A DNA stretch of 64,000 nt from Prorocentrum cordatum. Lineage: Eukaryota > Sar > Dinophyceae > Prorocentrales > Prorocentraceae. The DNA is taken from positions 62,001 through 126,000 of the forward strand of contig CAUYUJ010017846.1 in NCBI GenBank assembly GCA_963575745.1. The letters run 5' to 3'. Under the pieces are notes generated by a model, which worked only from the letters and a program-made list of their open reading frames with translations, made no database searches and was not told where the DNA came from. This document shows positions 8,969-19,735 of the stretch, in pieces. Each line of letters starts with the position of its first letter. The first letter of the stretch is position 1. Made by a program: the position numbers and the translations under genes.

Positions 8969-11960
8969 ATGATCGGCATCACATATTTGTTTATCAATAT
9001 TGACTTTCGGGGCAAGGTTAGGCCCAAGGACTGCAGGATTTCAATGAAGGGTTTCAATAGACGGCCACGCACCCACCTAATTACGATAGAGGCGTTGGTC
9101 GCACACATGGGGCCACCAGGACCTGGAGGAAGGGGTGCCCAGCCGATGTTGACAGGAGGACGCGGCGATGAACCTGGCGCATCTGCACGGATCAAAACCA
9201 TAGACGCCAGACAGGACCATATTAACAAACGAGCTCATGCAGAAACGCACCGACGCGCAGGAGATGGATGGGGACAGGCTGGACTTCTTAGAGAGCCAGA
9301 CAAGCAAACCGAACGGGAATATGAGCAACTCTGAAGACAAGATGAGCAACTACGAGTCGCGAGAGGCTTGAATGATCTCAACGGGGGCTCGTCGGCCAGA
9401 TGTTTGCTGCATGATCCATATTTTCAGCGGTGATCGACCATCTCCCAGCGGCATGCACGGCATTTTGGGCTACGTGGCCAAACGTCTCATCAATTGCAGT
9501 ACGTGGCCAACTCTGAAGCGGTCTAAGGTCAGGACAGTTGTTCCGAGCTGGTCAACGCCTTCAGAAATTTGGCCGGCGGCGTTAACGTCACCACCGCATG
9601 GGGGCAGACGTGTATTTTCGATTCAGGGTTTCGGTCATCTGCTGCCCACCATCAGACATGCACAGAGCACGCCACAGTCAGCGCTGGATGTCGCGCGCAG
9701 AATGGAAACCACGAGGAGAAGTGCACGGCGGAGCGAGCGGCTCACCTGCTCGACCCTGCGGCTCAGCAGATGCCGGATAACTTCGGGCGAGGGGGCGGGC
9801 GCGTGGATCGGGCAGCCCCAGCGGGCTCCAACCCAGGCGGCGACGCGAACAAACTATCTCACAGGTGATAGTAGCACGCTGGCACCTGGACAAACATGGA
9901 TTCAATTGGGTCGCACCGTTTTACGGCCGAGCCGACGCCGTCGGGTCGGCGAATCAAAGTGCGCTGAGCGAGTTGATCTAGACAGCAATACCAGCGGGGG
10001 GCGCCTCTCTCCCTCGGCAACCGCATGCGCGTGCATTCTGCGTTCCTCGGGCCGGCCCTGGAGATTGGGCACTGGCGCCCCCCGGTCGCGGCGGCTTTCA
10101 GGGGGGCGCGGCGCCGCCAGACAAGTTCCCATTTGCGTTGGACCCGCGCATTCACAGACGGGCTCAGAATACCATGAGCGAGCGGGACCAGCAGTTCCTC
10201 AACGCGGCGGGGCCTATCACTCCGAAAGAAATAGGTTTCAGCCGCGGCGCGCGCGCTGACGACGCGTTCCGCATGGATTCTGCGCAGGCGCAGAGGACGC
10301 CGCCGCGCGCACTGGCGATCGGGGCTTTCAGTTGCACGCGCACGTCCGGTCACCAACAGTACTGCGCCAAATGCCGACAACAGCAAGAGCCCGCTTCGCA
10401 GCCGATGGTATGATATCCCACGATTACACGCAGCAGTTCTACCGCGCGCGGGGGATCGAGTTCGCCGGGGTCCCCGAAGCTGTGTCTGAGGCCTTCGGGG
10501 GCCTGGCATCATTCTGACGGGGTAGACCCTCGGGAGCCAGGAAAACGCCATGAAGCTGCACGGCGTTCGACGACAAGACATGACGGTGGAATCACATCTA
10601 GGGGGGGGTCTAGAAGGAAATAACGCCGAGCTGGCAAACACATCGACGGACCCGTTGCAGCCCGCCCCCGAGCGCTGCCGGCGGGGGAAGGGGCGTCAAA
10701 CGTCATGACCGAGAGGAAAAGGTTGCTTCCAGCCACATCACTCAGCAGTTATGAGGTGCGGAGTCCGTTGGATACGTGCTACGGATGGCCCATTACGGCA
10801 TAGAAGACCACGATAGCCTCTACGCGTTGTTAAAGCCTTACAGTGTCATGTTGAATTGCTGCGTTGTTTGGCGGCCCTGGTTTAATGCGCGGCCCGGTTG
10901 GCGAGACGAGGGCAACCGACGCACTCGAGCACTTGCGTCTGAAGCAGCGGGGGGAGGGCAGTCATGCTCTAGGATGCGCAAGTGGACAGGCCTAAGAAGC
11001 ATTTTGACGCCGAGGGTGGCATGCGCCGTCCGGCCCGCCGACCATCTTCACTCCCCCGCAAGAGCCTGCTCTATTTCGGCGACGACCCAACCCCCCTCCC
11101 GCTCGACCCCCATGTTCGTCGAATCTGCACGAGTGCGAGTTCGCAGTTGACGCAGTTCTCTGCGGGGGGGGGGCCCAACGGCGGCGGGGTAGCAGCGGGG
11201 GGGCAGGCCAGCCCGGCCGGAACCGGAGGCGGGCACACAGGGGGCAGCAGCACCCTGCGCAAGCTGGAGACGAAGGTGAAGCGAAGCAGTTGCGAGGAGA
11301 GCGCCGAGATCACAAGGACCTGCGAGGCGCCCCGGGGACGGCCAGTCAGGCCACCAGGACGATGCCCTACACGCAAATCGTTTCAAGTTCACGAGTTTCG
11401 CGCGCACGGACAAAGTTGCGATTTCCAACAGGCTGCCATAATTTATACATGCCCATGGCGTGATCGAGCGTTTGCGAGCACCGCCAATGCCAAACTACAT
11501 TGCGTTGCAAGAGGTGGGAAAAACCAAATGATTCGTCTTGCAACCGGGGTCCGCCTGGCGGTCTCTCTCGGCCCCCGTGACCCCCATCACTTATTTCGCG
11601 CCCACGATGCAGAGATCCGATCCTTCCATGCCCAGCGGAACCCCACGAGCGCATCAGACATAATTCCATTGAACAGGAACGGGATGGAGGCTCTGGTGGC
11701 AAGACTGTGAGCGGCCAGATACGAATCTGCATGCATCGGAATTTTCACCTCCAGATACAGTGGACGGACTACAAATGGCTCATCGATATGATAGTCGTGC
11801 CAGCACTGAGGCGGGCGCAAATTTCACTGGTGAGTGCAATTGCGGCCAAGCCGAACGCCGAGCTGAAGCGTGGACCGCCCACGCGCAGACCGAACTTTCG
11901 GAACGTGGTCTCCGAGCTGATACCGCACGGGAGTTCCAGGACGTCTCGGTCCCAAGGTGG
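8969..11960 (+). pseudogene. Heavily decayed LINE-like retroelement remnants
   Basis: At about 9180-9370 the + strand encodes heptad-like peptide in two adjacent frames: ARIKTIDARQDHINKRA, then after a shift KRTDAQEMDGDRLDFLESQ and further charged sequence ending at a stop near 9372. This resembles the coiled-coil ORF1 of LINE elements. At about 11490-11520 a short frame holds NYIALQEVGK, like the catalytic LQE motif at the start of an APE-type endonuclease. No continuous ORF joins them; stops and shifts are everywhere. The longest frame between (9372-10259) is Arg/Ser-rich and probably meaningless. Evidence is short motif resemblance only, so other origins are possible. Confidence 0.3.
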
Positions 11961-12019
11961 GGCCAGGACAGCAGCTGCCGCCGCGCCAGCCTCACCCCAG
12001 TCTTCCCTTGGTTGTTTGA

Positions 12020-12115
12020 CCCTTTCCTCCTCCTCTCACCCCTCCTCCTCCTCCTCCTCCTCCTCCTCCCCCTCCTCCTCCTCCTCCTCCTCCTCCTCCT
12101 CCTCTTCCTCCCAAT
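12020..12115. repeat. (CTC)n microsatellite
   Basis: CCTCCTCCT run that immediately precedes the 92-bp satellite. Confidence 0.9.
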
Positions 12116-12149
12116 CCGCAGTCAGAAATGGTGCCGCGCCTCTTTGTTC

Positions 12150-13445
12150 GGGGGGTCTACATGAGATGTTGGACAGAAATTTTGTTGCGTTGGCTTGGGA
12201 TCGAGGGCGACTCTGACTATCCTCGGAGCGCCGTGAAAGCCAAGGGTGGCGCACCAGATTTGGGGCAGACGTTTAGTTGCGCGGGCTTGGGGTCGAGGGC
12301 GACTCCGACTATCCTCGGAGCGCCGCGAAGGCCAACGGTGGTGCACGAGATGTTGGACAGCAGTTTAGTTGCGCCCTCTTGGGATCGAGGGCGGCTCTGA
12401 CTACTCTCGGAGCGCCGCGAAAGCCAAGGGTGGCGCGCGTGATGCGGGGCAGAAGTTTAGTTGCGCCAGCTTGGAGATCGAGAGCGACTCGGGCCATCCT
12501 CGGAGCGCCGCGAAAGCCGAGGGTGGCGCGCGAGATGTTGGACGGCAGTTTAGTTGCGTTGGCTTGGGATCGAGGGCGACTCTGACTTTCCTCGGAGCGC
12601 CGCGACAGCCAAGGGTGGTACACGAGATGTCGGACAGCAGTTTAGTTGCGCTGGCATGGGATCGAGGGCGACTCTGACTTTCCTCGGAGCGCCGCGAAAG
12701 CCAAGGGTGGCGCGCGAGATTTTGGGCAGAAGTTTAGTTGCGCTGGCATGGGATCGAGGGCGACTCTGACTATCCTCTGAGCGCCGCGAAAGCCAAGGGT
12801 GGCGCGCGAGATTTTGGGCAGCAGGTTAGTTGCGCCGGCATGGGATCGAGGGCGGCTCTGACTACTCTCGGAGCGCCGCGAAAGCCAAGGGTGGCGCACG
12901 AGATGTCGGACAGCAGTTTAGTTGCGCTGGCATGGGATCGAGGGCGACTCTGACTTTCCTCGGAGAGCCGCGAAAGCCAAGGGTGGCGCGGGAGATTTTG
13001 GGCAGAAGTTTAGTTGCGCTGGCATGGGATCGAGGGCGACTCTGACTATCCCCTGAGCGCCGCGAAAGCCAAGGGTGGCGCGCGAGATGTTCGGCAGAAG
13101 TTTAGTTGCGCCGGCTTGGAATCGAGGGCGACTCTGACTATCCTCAGAGCGTCGCGAAAGCCAGGGGTGGTGCGCGAGATGTTGGACAGCAGTTTAGTGG
13201 CACTGGCTTGGAATCGAAGGTGACTCTGATTATCGGAGCGCCGCGAAAGTCAAGGGTGGCGCACGAGATTTGGGGCAGAAGTGTAGTTGCGCTGGTCTGG
13301 GATCGGGGGCGACTCCGACTATCCTCGGAGCGCCGCGAAAGACAAGGGTGGCGCACGAGATGTTGGACAGAAGTTGAGTTGCGCGGGCTCGGGGTCGGGG
13401 GCGACTCGGATAATCCTCGGGGCGCCGCGAAAGCCAAGGGTGGTG
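12150..13445. repeat. 92-bp satellite, about 14 tandem copies
   Basis: Unit includes GGGATCGAGGGCGACTCTGA, CTCGGAGCGCCGCGAAAGCC, AAGGGTGGCGCGCGAGATG and CAGAAGTTTAGTTGCGC. Equivalent points fall at 12554, 12738, 12830, 13014 and 13106, that is, multiples of 92. Copies differ by scattered substitutions and a few short deletions (for example near 13222). 92 is not divisible by 3, so each unit shifts frame; the many short frames of about 70 codons are artefacts of the array. Confidence 0.95.
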
Positions 13446-13509
13446 GAGCTGCGCGCCCCGTGGCCGCCGTGCGGTTTCGCCATGGGTGCCAGCGCTGCGC
13501 TGCGAGCTC

Positions 13510-13655
13510 TTGCGGGGTCCCCCTGAGGTTTTGTCGCGCGCTGTGAGCCAGCGGGATCTCCCGGAGGTTTTGTAACGCTGAGGAGGTTTTGTAACGCTCT
13601 GGTTCTTGCGGGATCTCCATGGGGTTTTGTAACGCGGAGGAGGTTTTGCTTCCTG
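13510..13655. repeat. Short tandem repeat with GAGGTTTTGTAACGC core
   Basis: GGGATCTCC and GAGGTTTTGTAACGC alternate about four times, joining the 92-bp array to the spacer before the LINE. Confidence 0.7.
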
Positions 13656-13914
13656 TGGGGCCCGCTGCACCTCGCTGCCCTCGAGCCCAACAGGCGCCCC
13701 ACTCGCGGGTGCACTGGACTGGCTTGCGAGGGGCCGGATGGGGAGAGCATGGAGCAACATTCTCCTCGGCGCCGAGCCCGAGCCCAAGCCAATCCAGAAT
13801 GGTAACGTAAACCTGGCTTGCCGTGATGAATAACTTATCTGAGGACAGCGGATTGACCTTGCCTTTGGACAGGTTTCTTCCGTCCGTGGTCTAGGCCGCT
13901 GTGCCCCTTTCTCT

Positions 13915-14105
13915 TGAGGCCTCCTCCTCCTCCCCCCCCCCCTCCCCCTCCTCTTCCTCCTCCTCCTTCTCCTCCTCCTCATCCTCTTCGTAGCCCTCCT
14001 CTTCCTTTTCCTCCTCCTCCTCCTCATCATCATCATCGTCATCATCTTCCTCCTCATCATCATCTTCACTATTCGCCCTCCTCCTCTTGCTCCTCCCCCT
14101 CCTCC
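13915..14105. repeat. CTC/ATC microsatellite at the 5' edge of the LINE
   Basis: CCTCCT and ATCATC runs that stop exactly where the spliced-leader relic starts. Confidence 0.9.
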
Positions 14106-14127
14106 TCCGTAGCCATGTTGGCTCAAG
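14106..14127 (+). other. Dinoflagellate spliced-leader relic
   Basis: 22 bases matching the conserved dinoflagellate spliced leader at 21 positions. It begins TCCGTAGCCAT and ends TTGGCTCAAG; the single difference is G for T at position 12. In dinoflagellates this leader is trans-spliced onto nuclear mRNAs, so a genomic copy in front of a coding region marks reverse transcription of a processed mRNA. Here it lies 161 bases upstream of the LINE ORF1 start codon. Confidence 0.85.
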
Positions 14128-14288
14128 ACCCATGTCTTTAGGGGCTTCTAGCCCCAAGGCAGAAAGGGGTACCGCTAGACCGCGGCGGGCAAGGCAGTTC
14201 TGCCTGGCACCCTTCTGCAGCCTTCACTGCGGGATTTGGGCTCCCGCGCCCAAGCAGCTTTCAGTCTCGCACTCCAGCAGCATCGCCC

Positions 14289-15512
14289 ATGTCCGCAGGA
14301 GGTAATGGCTCTTCGCCCGCCACGCCCCGAGGATCCACGACGCCTGGTACGCCTGGCAAGAGGGTCATCAAGCCGAACAAGACTCTGCGGCCTGGCGGTC
14401 GCCGTGCTGCTACTGGCTCTGCTGGGAGTACTCCCGTGCAGCCTGAGGTGCACTGCGTGGACCAGTCAGACAGCGAGGGAGACTTCGACGAGTCGCACGT
14501 GCGGACCATTTGCTTCGAAGTGGTCAACGAGCGCATCAACGTTGTGCAGCAGGAGGTCGACAGGATCGTGGGCGCGGCCGTCAAGTCTGCGATCTCAGAG
14601 GAGACGGAGACGATCACCAGCGCGTTCAAGTCGAACTTCGACAAGTGCATGGCGGCCTGCAAGAAGGACATGGATGAGTTCCCGAAGAAGATGGACCAGC
14701 ACATTATGGCGGTGGTCACGCCCAAGCTCGATGCGCTTCGCACAGAGGTCATGCAGCGGTGCGACGAGATTCGTGGCGAGATTCAACAGGTTGATGCGCG
14801 TGTTTCAGAGCATGATCGACTCCTGGGGATCATGCAGTCCCAGATCCAGCAGCTGCAGCAGACGTTGGTCGTCGCCAACTCGCAGCAGCCCGCGCCGAAG
14901 GCGTTGGCGAGCAGCGCCTCCTTCGAGAGGGAGATCGACGCGACGGTGGTCAAGATTAACGCGGGCAGGCTCGCGCGGTCCGAGGAGGTGCGCAACGTCA
15001 TCACCCCGTGGCTCGAGGAGATGCAGATCACGTCCGACATGTGGTCACTCTCGTCGCCTGACCCGATTGCCAAGATGTTCGCGCTGCAAGTCTCGGGAGC
15101 CACTGGCCTGGCATCCAGGCGTGTGCAGAAGATTCTCAGCGGATTGCGCATCTCGTCAAATCAATGGCGTGAGTTCGAAGTTCCAACGCAGGCAGGTGGC
15201 ACCGCCCGCCGTCACATCTCTTGCGACAAGAACCCGAAGCAGATCAAGACGGAGATCACAGGGCGTAAGCTCCGCACAAAGCTGCATGAGATCTACGGCC
15301 GTGAGCAGAAGATATTATTTGACAGGGACCGCGGCTGGCTCTCGCTCGGCTGGGATGCGCTGTGCAAGATCGAGGTCTTCCCTGGCCGCGAGGAGACGAA
15401 GCTGTTCTGGAACCCTGGCGTCATCGCCAAGTACGGGAAATCCAAGGCCGAGCTGGTGGAAGCAGTGGGTGAACTTCTTCAGCCAGATCGGGAGCCTGAG
15501 CGGTGCCTTTAG
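14289..15512 (+). CDS. LINE ORF1 coiled-coil RNA-binding-type protein
   Basis: 407 residues. It probably binds element RNA and forms the ribonucleoprotein needed for retrotransposition, by analogy with LINE ORF1 proteins. Residues 1-50 are a Ser/Thr/Pro/Gly-rich basic tail. Residues about 75-195 are strongly helical with heptad-like spacing, ending in a Gln-rich part (IMQSQIQQLQQTL). Residues about 212-405 form a compact basic domain with DATVVKINAGRLAR and RKLRTKLHEIYGREQKI, plausible as RNA-binding, though I cannot assign a named fold. The ATG at 14289 is the first in this frame after the spliced-leader relic and opens the highest third-position G/C stretch. It ends at TAG 15510-15512, where the next frame already reads endonuclease-like sequence, so ORF2 may be reached by reinitiation or frameshift. 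Confidence 0.75.
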   Translation: MSAGGNGSSPATPRGSTTPGTPGKRVIKPNKTLRPGGRRAATGSAGSTPVQPEVHCVDQSDSEGDFDESHVRTICFEVVNERINVVQQEVDRIVGAAVKSAISEETETITSAFKSNFDKCMAACKKDMDEFPKKMDQHIMAVVTPKLDALRTEVMQRCDEIRGEIQQVDARVSEHDRLLGIMQSQIQQLQQTLVVANSQQPAPKALASSASFEREIDATVVKINAGRLARSEEVRNVITPWLEEMQITSDMWSLSSPDPIAKMFALQVSGATGLASRRVQKILSGLRISSNQWREFEVPTQAGGTARRHISCDKNPKQIKTEITGRKLRTKLHEIYGREQKILFDRDRGWLSLGWDALCKIEVFPGREETKLFWNPGVIAKYGKSKAELVEAVGELLQPDREPERCL

Positions 15513-15513
15513 C

Positions 15514-16401
15514 CGATTTGCCGCGCTGTTCGCACGCTCGCAGCTGCCGTTATTGTGTGACGCTGCCACAGCTGGCGGCTTGCGTTTCACTTCCTGGAGC
15601 ACACGTGCATTGCTGCAATACGAGGGGGCCCACGCTTGTGCGAAATTGTCTTATCTCCAGAAGCTCCGACTGGGATCCACAGTCACCGCTTTGCAGGAGA
15701 TTCACCAGTGTGAGGCACAGCTTATTCCTTTCCTTAGACGTGTCCTCCCTGGTGCTCTAGTTTACTCGAGTTTCTGCGGCGAGGACCGCGCTGGACGAAG
15801 CCATGGTGGGGTTGCCACTGTCGTTCCAGGGATTTTGACCAGAGGCCATCGTTCCCCTTCTCTTCCCCCTGGCGTCACGGCCACTCCGCTCTCTCTCATC
15901 GATGGTCGTGTGCTCCGTGTTGTCTTCGAAAATCAAGGCACGAAACTAATTCATTATAACGTGCATAATCATGATCTATCCTCAGAACAAGTAAGGAACG
16001 TGTGCAATCAGATAAGTAGGGATCGGACCCTGGCCGAATCGTCCCCTGAATCAGTTTTAGTAGTAGTGCATGGTGATTTCAACTTTGCGCCCGAGGAAAA
16101 ACTTTCGTTCGCGCAGCCTTCGGAGGCTCAGAGGATTGCCCGCCCACTCCACGCCAAGGCTCCGCGGTGGGCTGATGCTTTAGATGGGCTGGTTGAGATA
16201 TTGTCGGCAAGTGCGACTCATTATGACAAACAGACGGATGCTGTTGCAGCGATTGACCGATTCTGGTGCTCGTGGCCTGGTTGGGTGCTCGCTCAGGTAT
16301 ATGCTACTGCTCGGGTGGAAGGTCTTCCTGAAAAACTCCGTCGTGCCAAAGTTAGTGATCATGCTGCTCTCACGATATCTACGTGCCAACGGAAACCCTA
16401 G
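15514..16401 (+). pseudogene. LINE ORF2, APE-type endonuclease part (interrupted)
   Basis: This domain nicks target DNA to prime reverse transcription. Motifs in order: FTSWSTRALL near 15588-15615, the catalytic-type LQEIH at 15691-15705, a YNVHNHDL segment near 15955, HGDFNF around 16072-16086, IDRFW near 16252, and SDHAAL at 16354-16371. In most family members the first motif has Asn (W-N-x); here it is Ser at 15598. No obvious ATG was found; the frame is open well upstream, but its earlier part is an out-of-frame reading of ORF1. It ends at a TAG (16399-16401), after which the same frame continues sensibly (RPIPKHVCSSLEYKQC), so the stop is a mutation inside a longer ORF2. Confidence 0.75.
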
Positions 16402-19207
16402 GACCCTGGTGAACGCCCGATCCCCAAGCATGTGTGCAGTTCCCTGGAGTATAAGCAATGCCTTGCCAAGTTTTTGGGCGCGGAGAAGGCCCACTTGATG
16501 GCCATGTGTCCCCCGAGGCGCTTGCTGAGAATATCTGATGCAGGAAGCTGGAAGGGAGGCGAGGGACTTATTGATGTTTCGCAAGCCGTCGGACCCCCGC
16601 ACGCTTTTGCTACTCGCGCGTGCTCTGGCCCGTGCAGTCTGGAGACAGGATGCGGTCACAGCTGATCGACTTCTCGCCTCTCATGCCGCCGCAGCTGATT
16701 TTGTCCGAATCGAGGGCGGTCGTGTCTCACTTATGCACCCTGCTGCTTTCCAGAGCTGGACTAACAGAGTGCAACTGGAGGCTGCCGACCTCGACCGTCT
16801 CGCTGCCCGCGCCCGTCTCGAGCGTGCTGAGGGGGAGGGAGTTCGTCAGAGAGAACGTCAACAGCTACAGGCTATTGAGAGGAGGGCGAGGATCTGGGCG
16901 CCGTTCGCTCGTCGTCTCACGCTTCGTGCCGTGCTCGTCGAAGGGGGGGGGGGGGTGATGGGGGATCTCGATCGTAGCGTTGCTCTCGCTGCGCATTGGG
17001 GGCCGATCTTTTCAAGGAAAGCGTGGCCATCGAAGACGGCCAACACATACTGCGACCGCTTCGTTTGCCCCGTGGACTTTGCCGACTGCCCGCCACCGTC
17101 TCTTGCGATGCTGAAGAGAGTTGCACGCTCTGCTAGCGACTCAGCGCCAGGTGTTGACAGATTATGTTATGCGCCCTGGCTGGCCCACCCGAGTGGACCG
17201 ATACTGCTGCATGACCTGCTTTGGTGGATGATGTCTGGATACAGCATCCCTGTCGCTGAGAGCGTCACCTTGCAAGCCTTTTTGCCGAAAGGAGAGTCCA
17301 GCACTGACACGAGAGAGGGCGACTGCGACAGGGAAGCTTCGTCGGTTCGTGTTCTCGGGCTTCGAAATACCAGCATCAAATTGCTTACTGCGACCATGAA
17401 CATGGCGATCCGAAAACCGCTCAATCGTTTCGTTCCTCGGGACCAGCGCGGGTTCATGAAAGGCAGGAACTTTTGCCAGAACATCTTAGAGGTGGACGCC
17501 CTCGCTCGCGTGCACTCTGCCCGCCCTGAAGCTGACGACCGCTGTCCAATGCTGTACGCCTTGGACTACGGCCACGCTTCCCCGAGCCTGTCTCAGGAGT
17601 TCGTGATCTTAGTTTTGAGGAAGATGGGATGTCCCATCGGGTTTTTGATGTTCGTCGAGACGCTGTATGATAGCATCGAAGGTGTGATGTCGGTCCAGGG
17701 GGTCCTGGTTCATGCGTTTTGGATTCGCTCTGGGATTATCCAAGGGTGTGCTCTTTCAGGCCCGCTGTTCGCGATTGCCCTCACGCCGGCGCTGATTGGC
17801 CTCAACCGCAGTTTCGAGATCCCGCGGAAGGGGATCAATCGTGCATGCGCGGACGACCTGGGTGGAGCCTTGTCGGACATCCGTTTGTTGTTGCAGCTTA
17901 GACGCGTGATGAAAGTCGTTGAGCTGATCGCGCACCTGTGCCTCAAGCCAGCTAAGTGTGTCTTGACTCCTGTCTCAGGTCCGTTTACCCCTGCTCTCAA
18001 AGGCCAAGTCCAAAAGTTTCTGAACATGTTCATCCCCGAGTGGTCCGAGTTCCGAATTGAAGCTGAACTGTTTTACCTGGGTATGTGGATTGGTCCCGCG
18101 GCCGAGCTGATTGACTCCTGGACTCTCCCCCGTCAGAAGTACCGTGATCGTGCTGCGGCAATTGGTGCTGGTAATACGCCTGCATCATCGTCGGCCGTGC
18201 TGTGCACGACGCGCGCAGTGTCGGTCCTCAGTTACGTCATGCAGTTTTTGCCGTTGCCGACTGAGCTGAAGGACGCTGAGAAAGGTGCCTGGGCTCAGGC
18301 GTTCCGCCTTCCGCTTGGTGCTTTCCGTGCGCGGGACTGGGCGTATCTTCGCGAGTGGAATGCGCCTAGAGTATGCCCGCTGGAGGTGCTCAGCATCGCT
18401 TCGCTCGCTCGTACGGCCAAGTCGACATTACCTGAATATGATCGGTTATATCGTTGGCTGGCGCGCATGACAGACACGCCCATGTCTCAGGAATTGGACG
18501 AGTGCCGCCTGACAGTGTTGCCTGCAGGAAAAAGGTACCCGCGGCACTGGAAGTGCCGTGCCTTCGTTGAGTATCTGCATGACGCTGAACATGGAGTCGG
18601 AGGTCCGATGCACGTTGCTGCCGCCGCCGCCTGCTCTGTAAATGATGTGAAGCCGCAGCGTGCTGCCAAGCTCGCCTGTATCCAATGCTGGCCGCAGCAC
18701 GGCCTCGGAGAGTTGTTTGCGCCCCGTCTCCTGAAGTGGTGGCCTGAGCAGGCCGCGGTGATCCAGGCCATTGACTGGCCCAGCATCCAGAGTGTTCTCA
18801 GAGCTGTCCCGCCCTCCTGGGCCTGGTCGTGGATTAGAACCTTGAGCGGAGCGTGGCTCACCTCTCATCGCATACTGAATGAAGGTGGTCGTAGGGGATG
18901 CATTTTTGGTTGTGAGGGGGAGCCCGATCGTCAAGTGCACTACGCCAGCTGCCCTCGCCTTGCCTGGTCTATTTCAACTGTTCTGCGTTATAGGCAGTTG
19001 TCCTCTGATCCGTTGGCCAGATGGGGGATCCCGATCTGCACCGTTCCCGTTCCCGAGGAAGTGTTCATTGCATGTCATATTTATCACTCTCTCCGGCACC
19101 TCCCTCTTGCGTCTCTCCTTCATCCGCAAGTGAATTTCGATGCGGCAGCGGCCGCTGTCCGCGAGCTGCACCTCACGGCGCCCGTCGCCGAGGAGCTCCG
19201 CGGGTAG
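16402..19207 (+). pseudogene. LINE ORF2, reverse transcriptase part (after a stop and a frameshift)
   Basis: Frame 1 continues to about 16535, then reading passes to another frame with an ATG at 16538 that gives 889 residues. The ATG is probably not a true start. The reverse transcriptase core includes PKGESSTD, a QRGFMKGRNF motif, the first palm Asp in YALDYGHASPSLS (residue 343), GIIQGCALSGPLF, and the catalytic box CADDLG at residues 437-440. Most LINEs have F/YADD; Cys here may be typical of dinoflagellate LINEs, from memory. Near the C-terminus a Cys/His knuckle C788-x3-C792-x8-H801-x3-C805 precedes PRLAW, as in many LINE ORF2 proteins. No RNase H domain is seen. Activity in cis is doubtful because of the stop and shift. 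Confidence 0.85.
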
Positions 19208-19209
19208 GG

Positions 19210-19735
19210 GACGTCGTCGTCGTCGTCGTGGTACGCTTGCCTTCTCCTCCTCCTCCCCCTACTCCTCCCCCTCCTTCTCCCCCTCTTCCTCCCCTTACTC
19301 CTCATCATGATCATCAGCATCAGCATCAGCATCAGCATCAGCACCACCATCATCATCATCATCATCAGCATCCATTATCATCATCCGCATCATCATCATC
19401 ATCATCATCGTTAGCCACGTCAGTATCCTCAGCATCGTTGTCATCATCGTCTGCATCACCATCATCACCATCATCAGCATCACGACACCATCATCATCAT
19501 CACAATCAGCATCATCATCATAGTCATCATCACCACCATCATCAGCAGCAGCATCGTCATCCTTATCATAAGCATCATTATCATCAGCATCATCATCGTC
19601 ATCAGCATCATCACCATCATCATCATCAGCAGCATCATCATCATTATCGCTCGTCCTCCTCCTCCTCCTCCTCCTCGTCCTCGTCCTCCTCCTCCTGTTC
19701 CCCCTCATCCTCCTCCTCCTCCTCTCTTCTACCCC
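19210..19735. repeat. GTC, CTC, ATC and CAT microsatellites at the LINE 3' edge
   Basis: GTC run to 19229, CTC/TCC to about 19300, then ATCAGC and ATCATC to 19645, then CTC/GTC. His/Ser-rich and Asp-rich frames are artefacts. Confidence 0.95.

Larger units (their letters stand above)
14106..19230 (+). mobile_element. Near full-length non-LTR (LINE) retrotransposon
   Basis: Order: spliced-leader relic, 5' untranslated region of about 160 bases, coiled-coil ORF1 (14289-15512), APE-type endonuclease, reverse transcriptase and a Cys/His knuckle (to 19207). It ends in a GTC run at 19210-19229. The element is bordered by CTC/ATC microsatellites on both sides, so target duplications cannot be seen. 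ORF2 is broken by a TAG at 16399-16401 and a frameshift near 16535. Damage is otherwise slight, which suggests a recent insertion. Confidence 0.85.

Noticed and set aside
9372-10259. 295-codon + strand frame
   Set aside because: Arg/Ser-rich, no third-position bias, no motif.
12150-13445. CRISPR-like or protein repeat interpretation of the 92-bp array
   Set aside because: Units abut without unique spacers and shift frame; it is a satellite.
14236-15500. N-terminal half of the 721-codon frame that overlaps ORF1
   Set aside because: Arg/Ser-rich out-of-frame reading of ORF1; only the part after about 15514 is endonuclease.
14090-19260. Target site duplication around the LINE
   Set aside because: Both flanks are CTC/ATC repeat, so any apparent duplication is meaningless.
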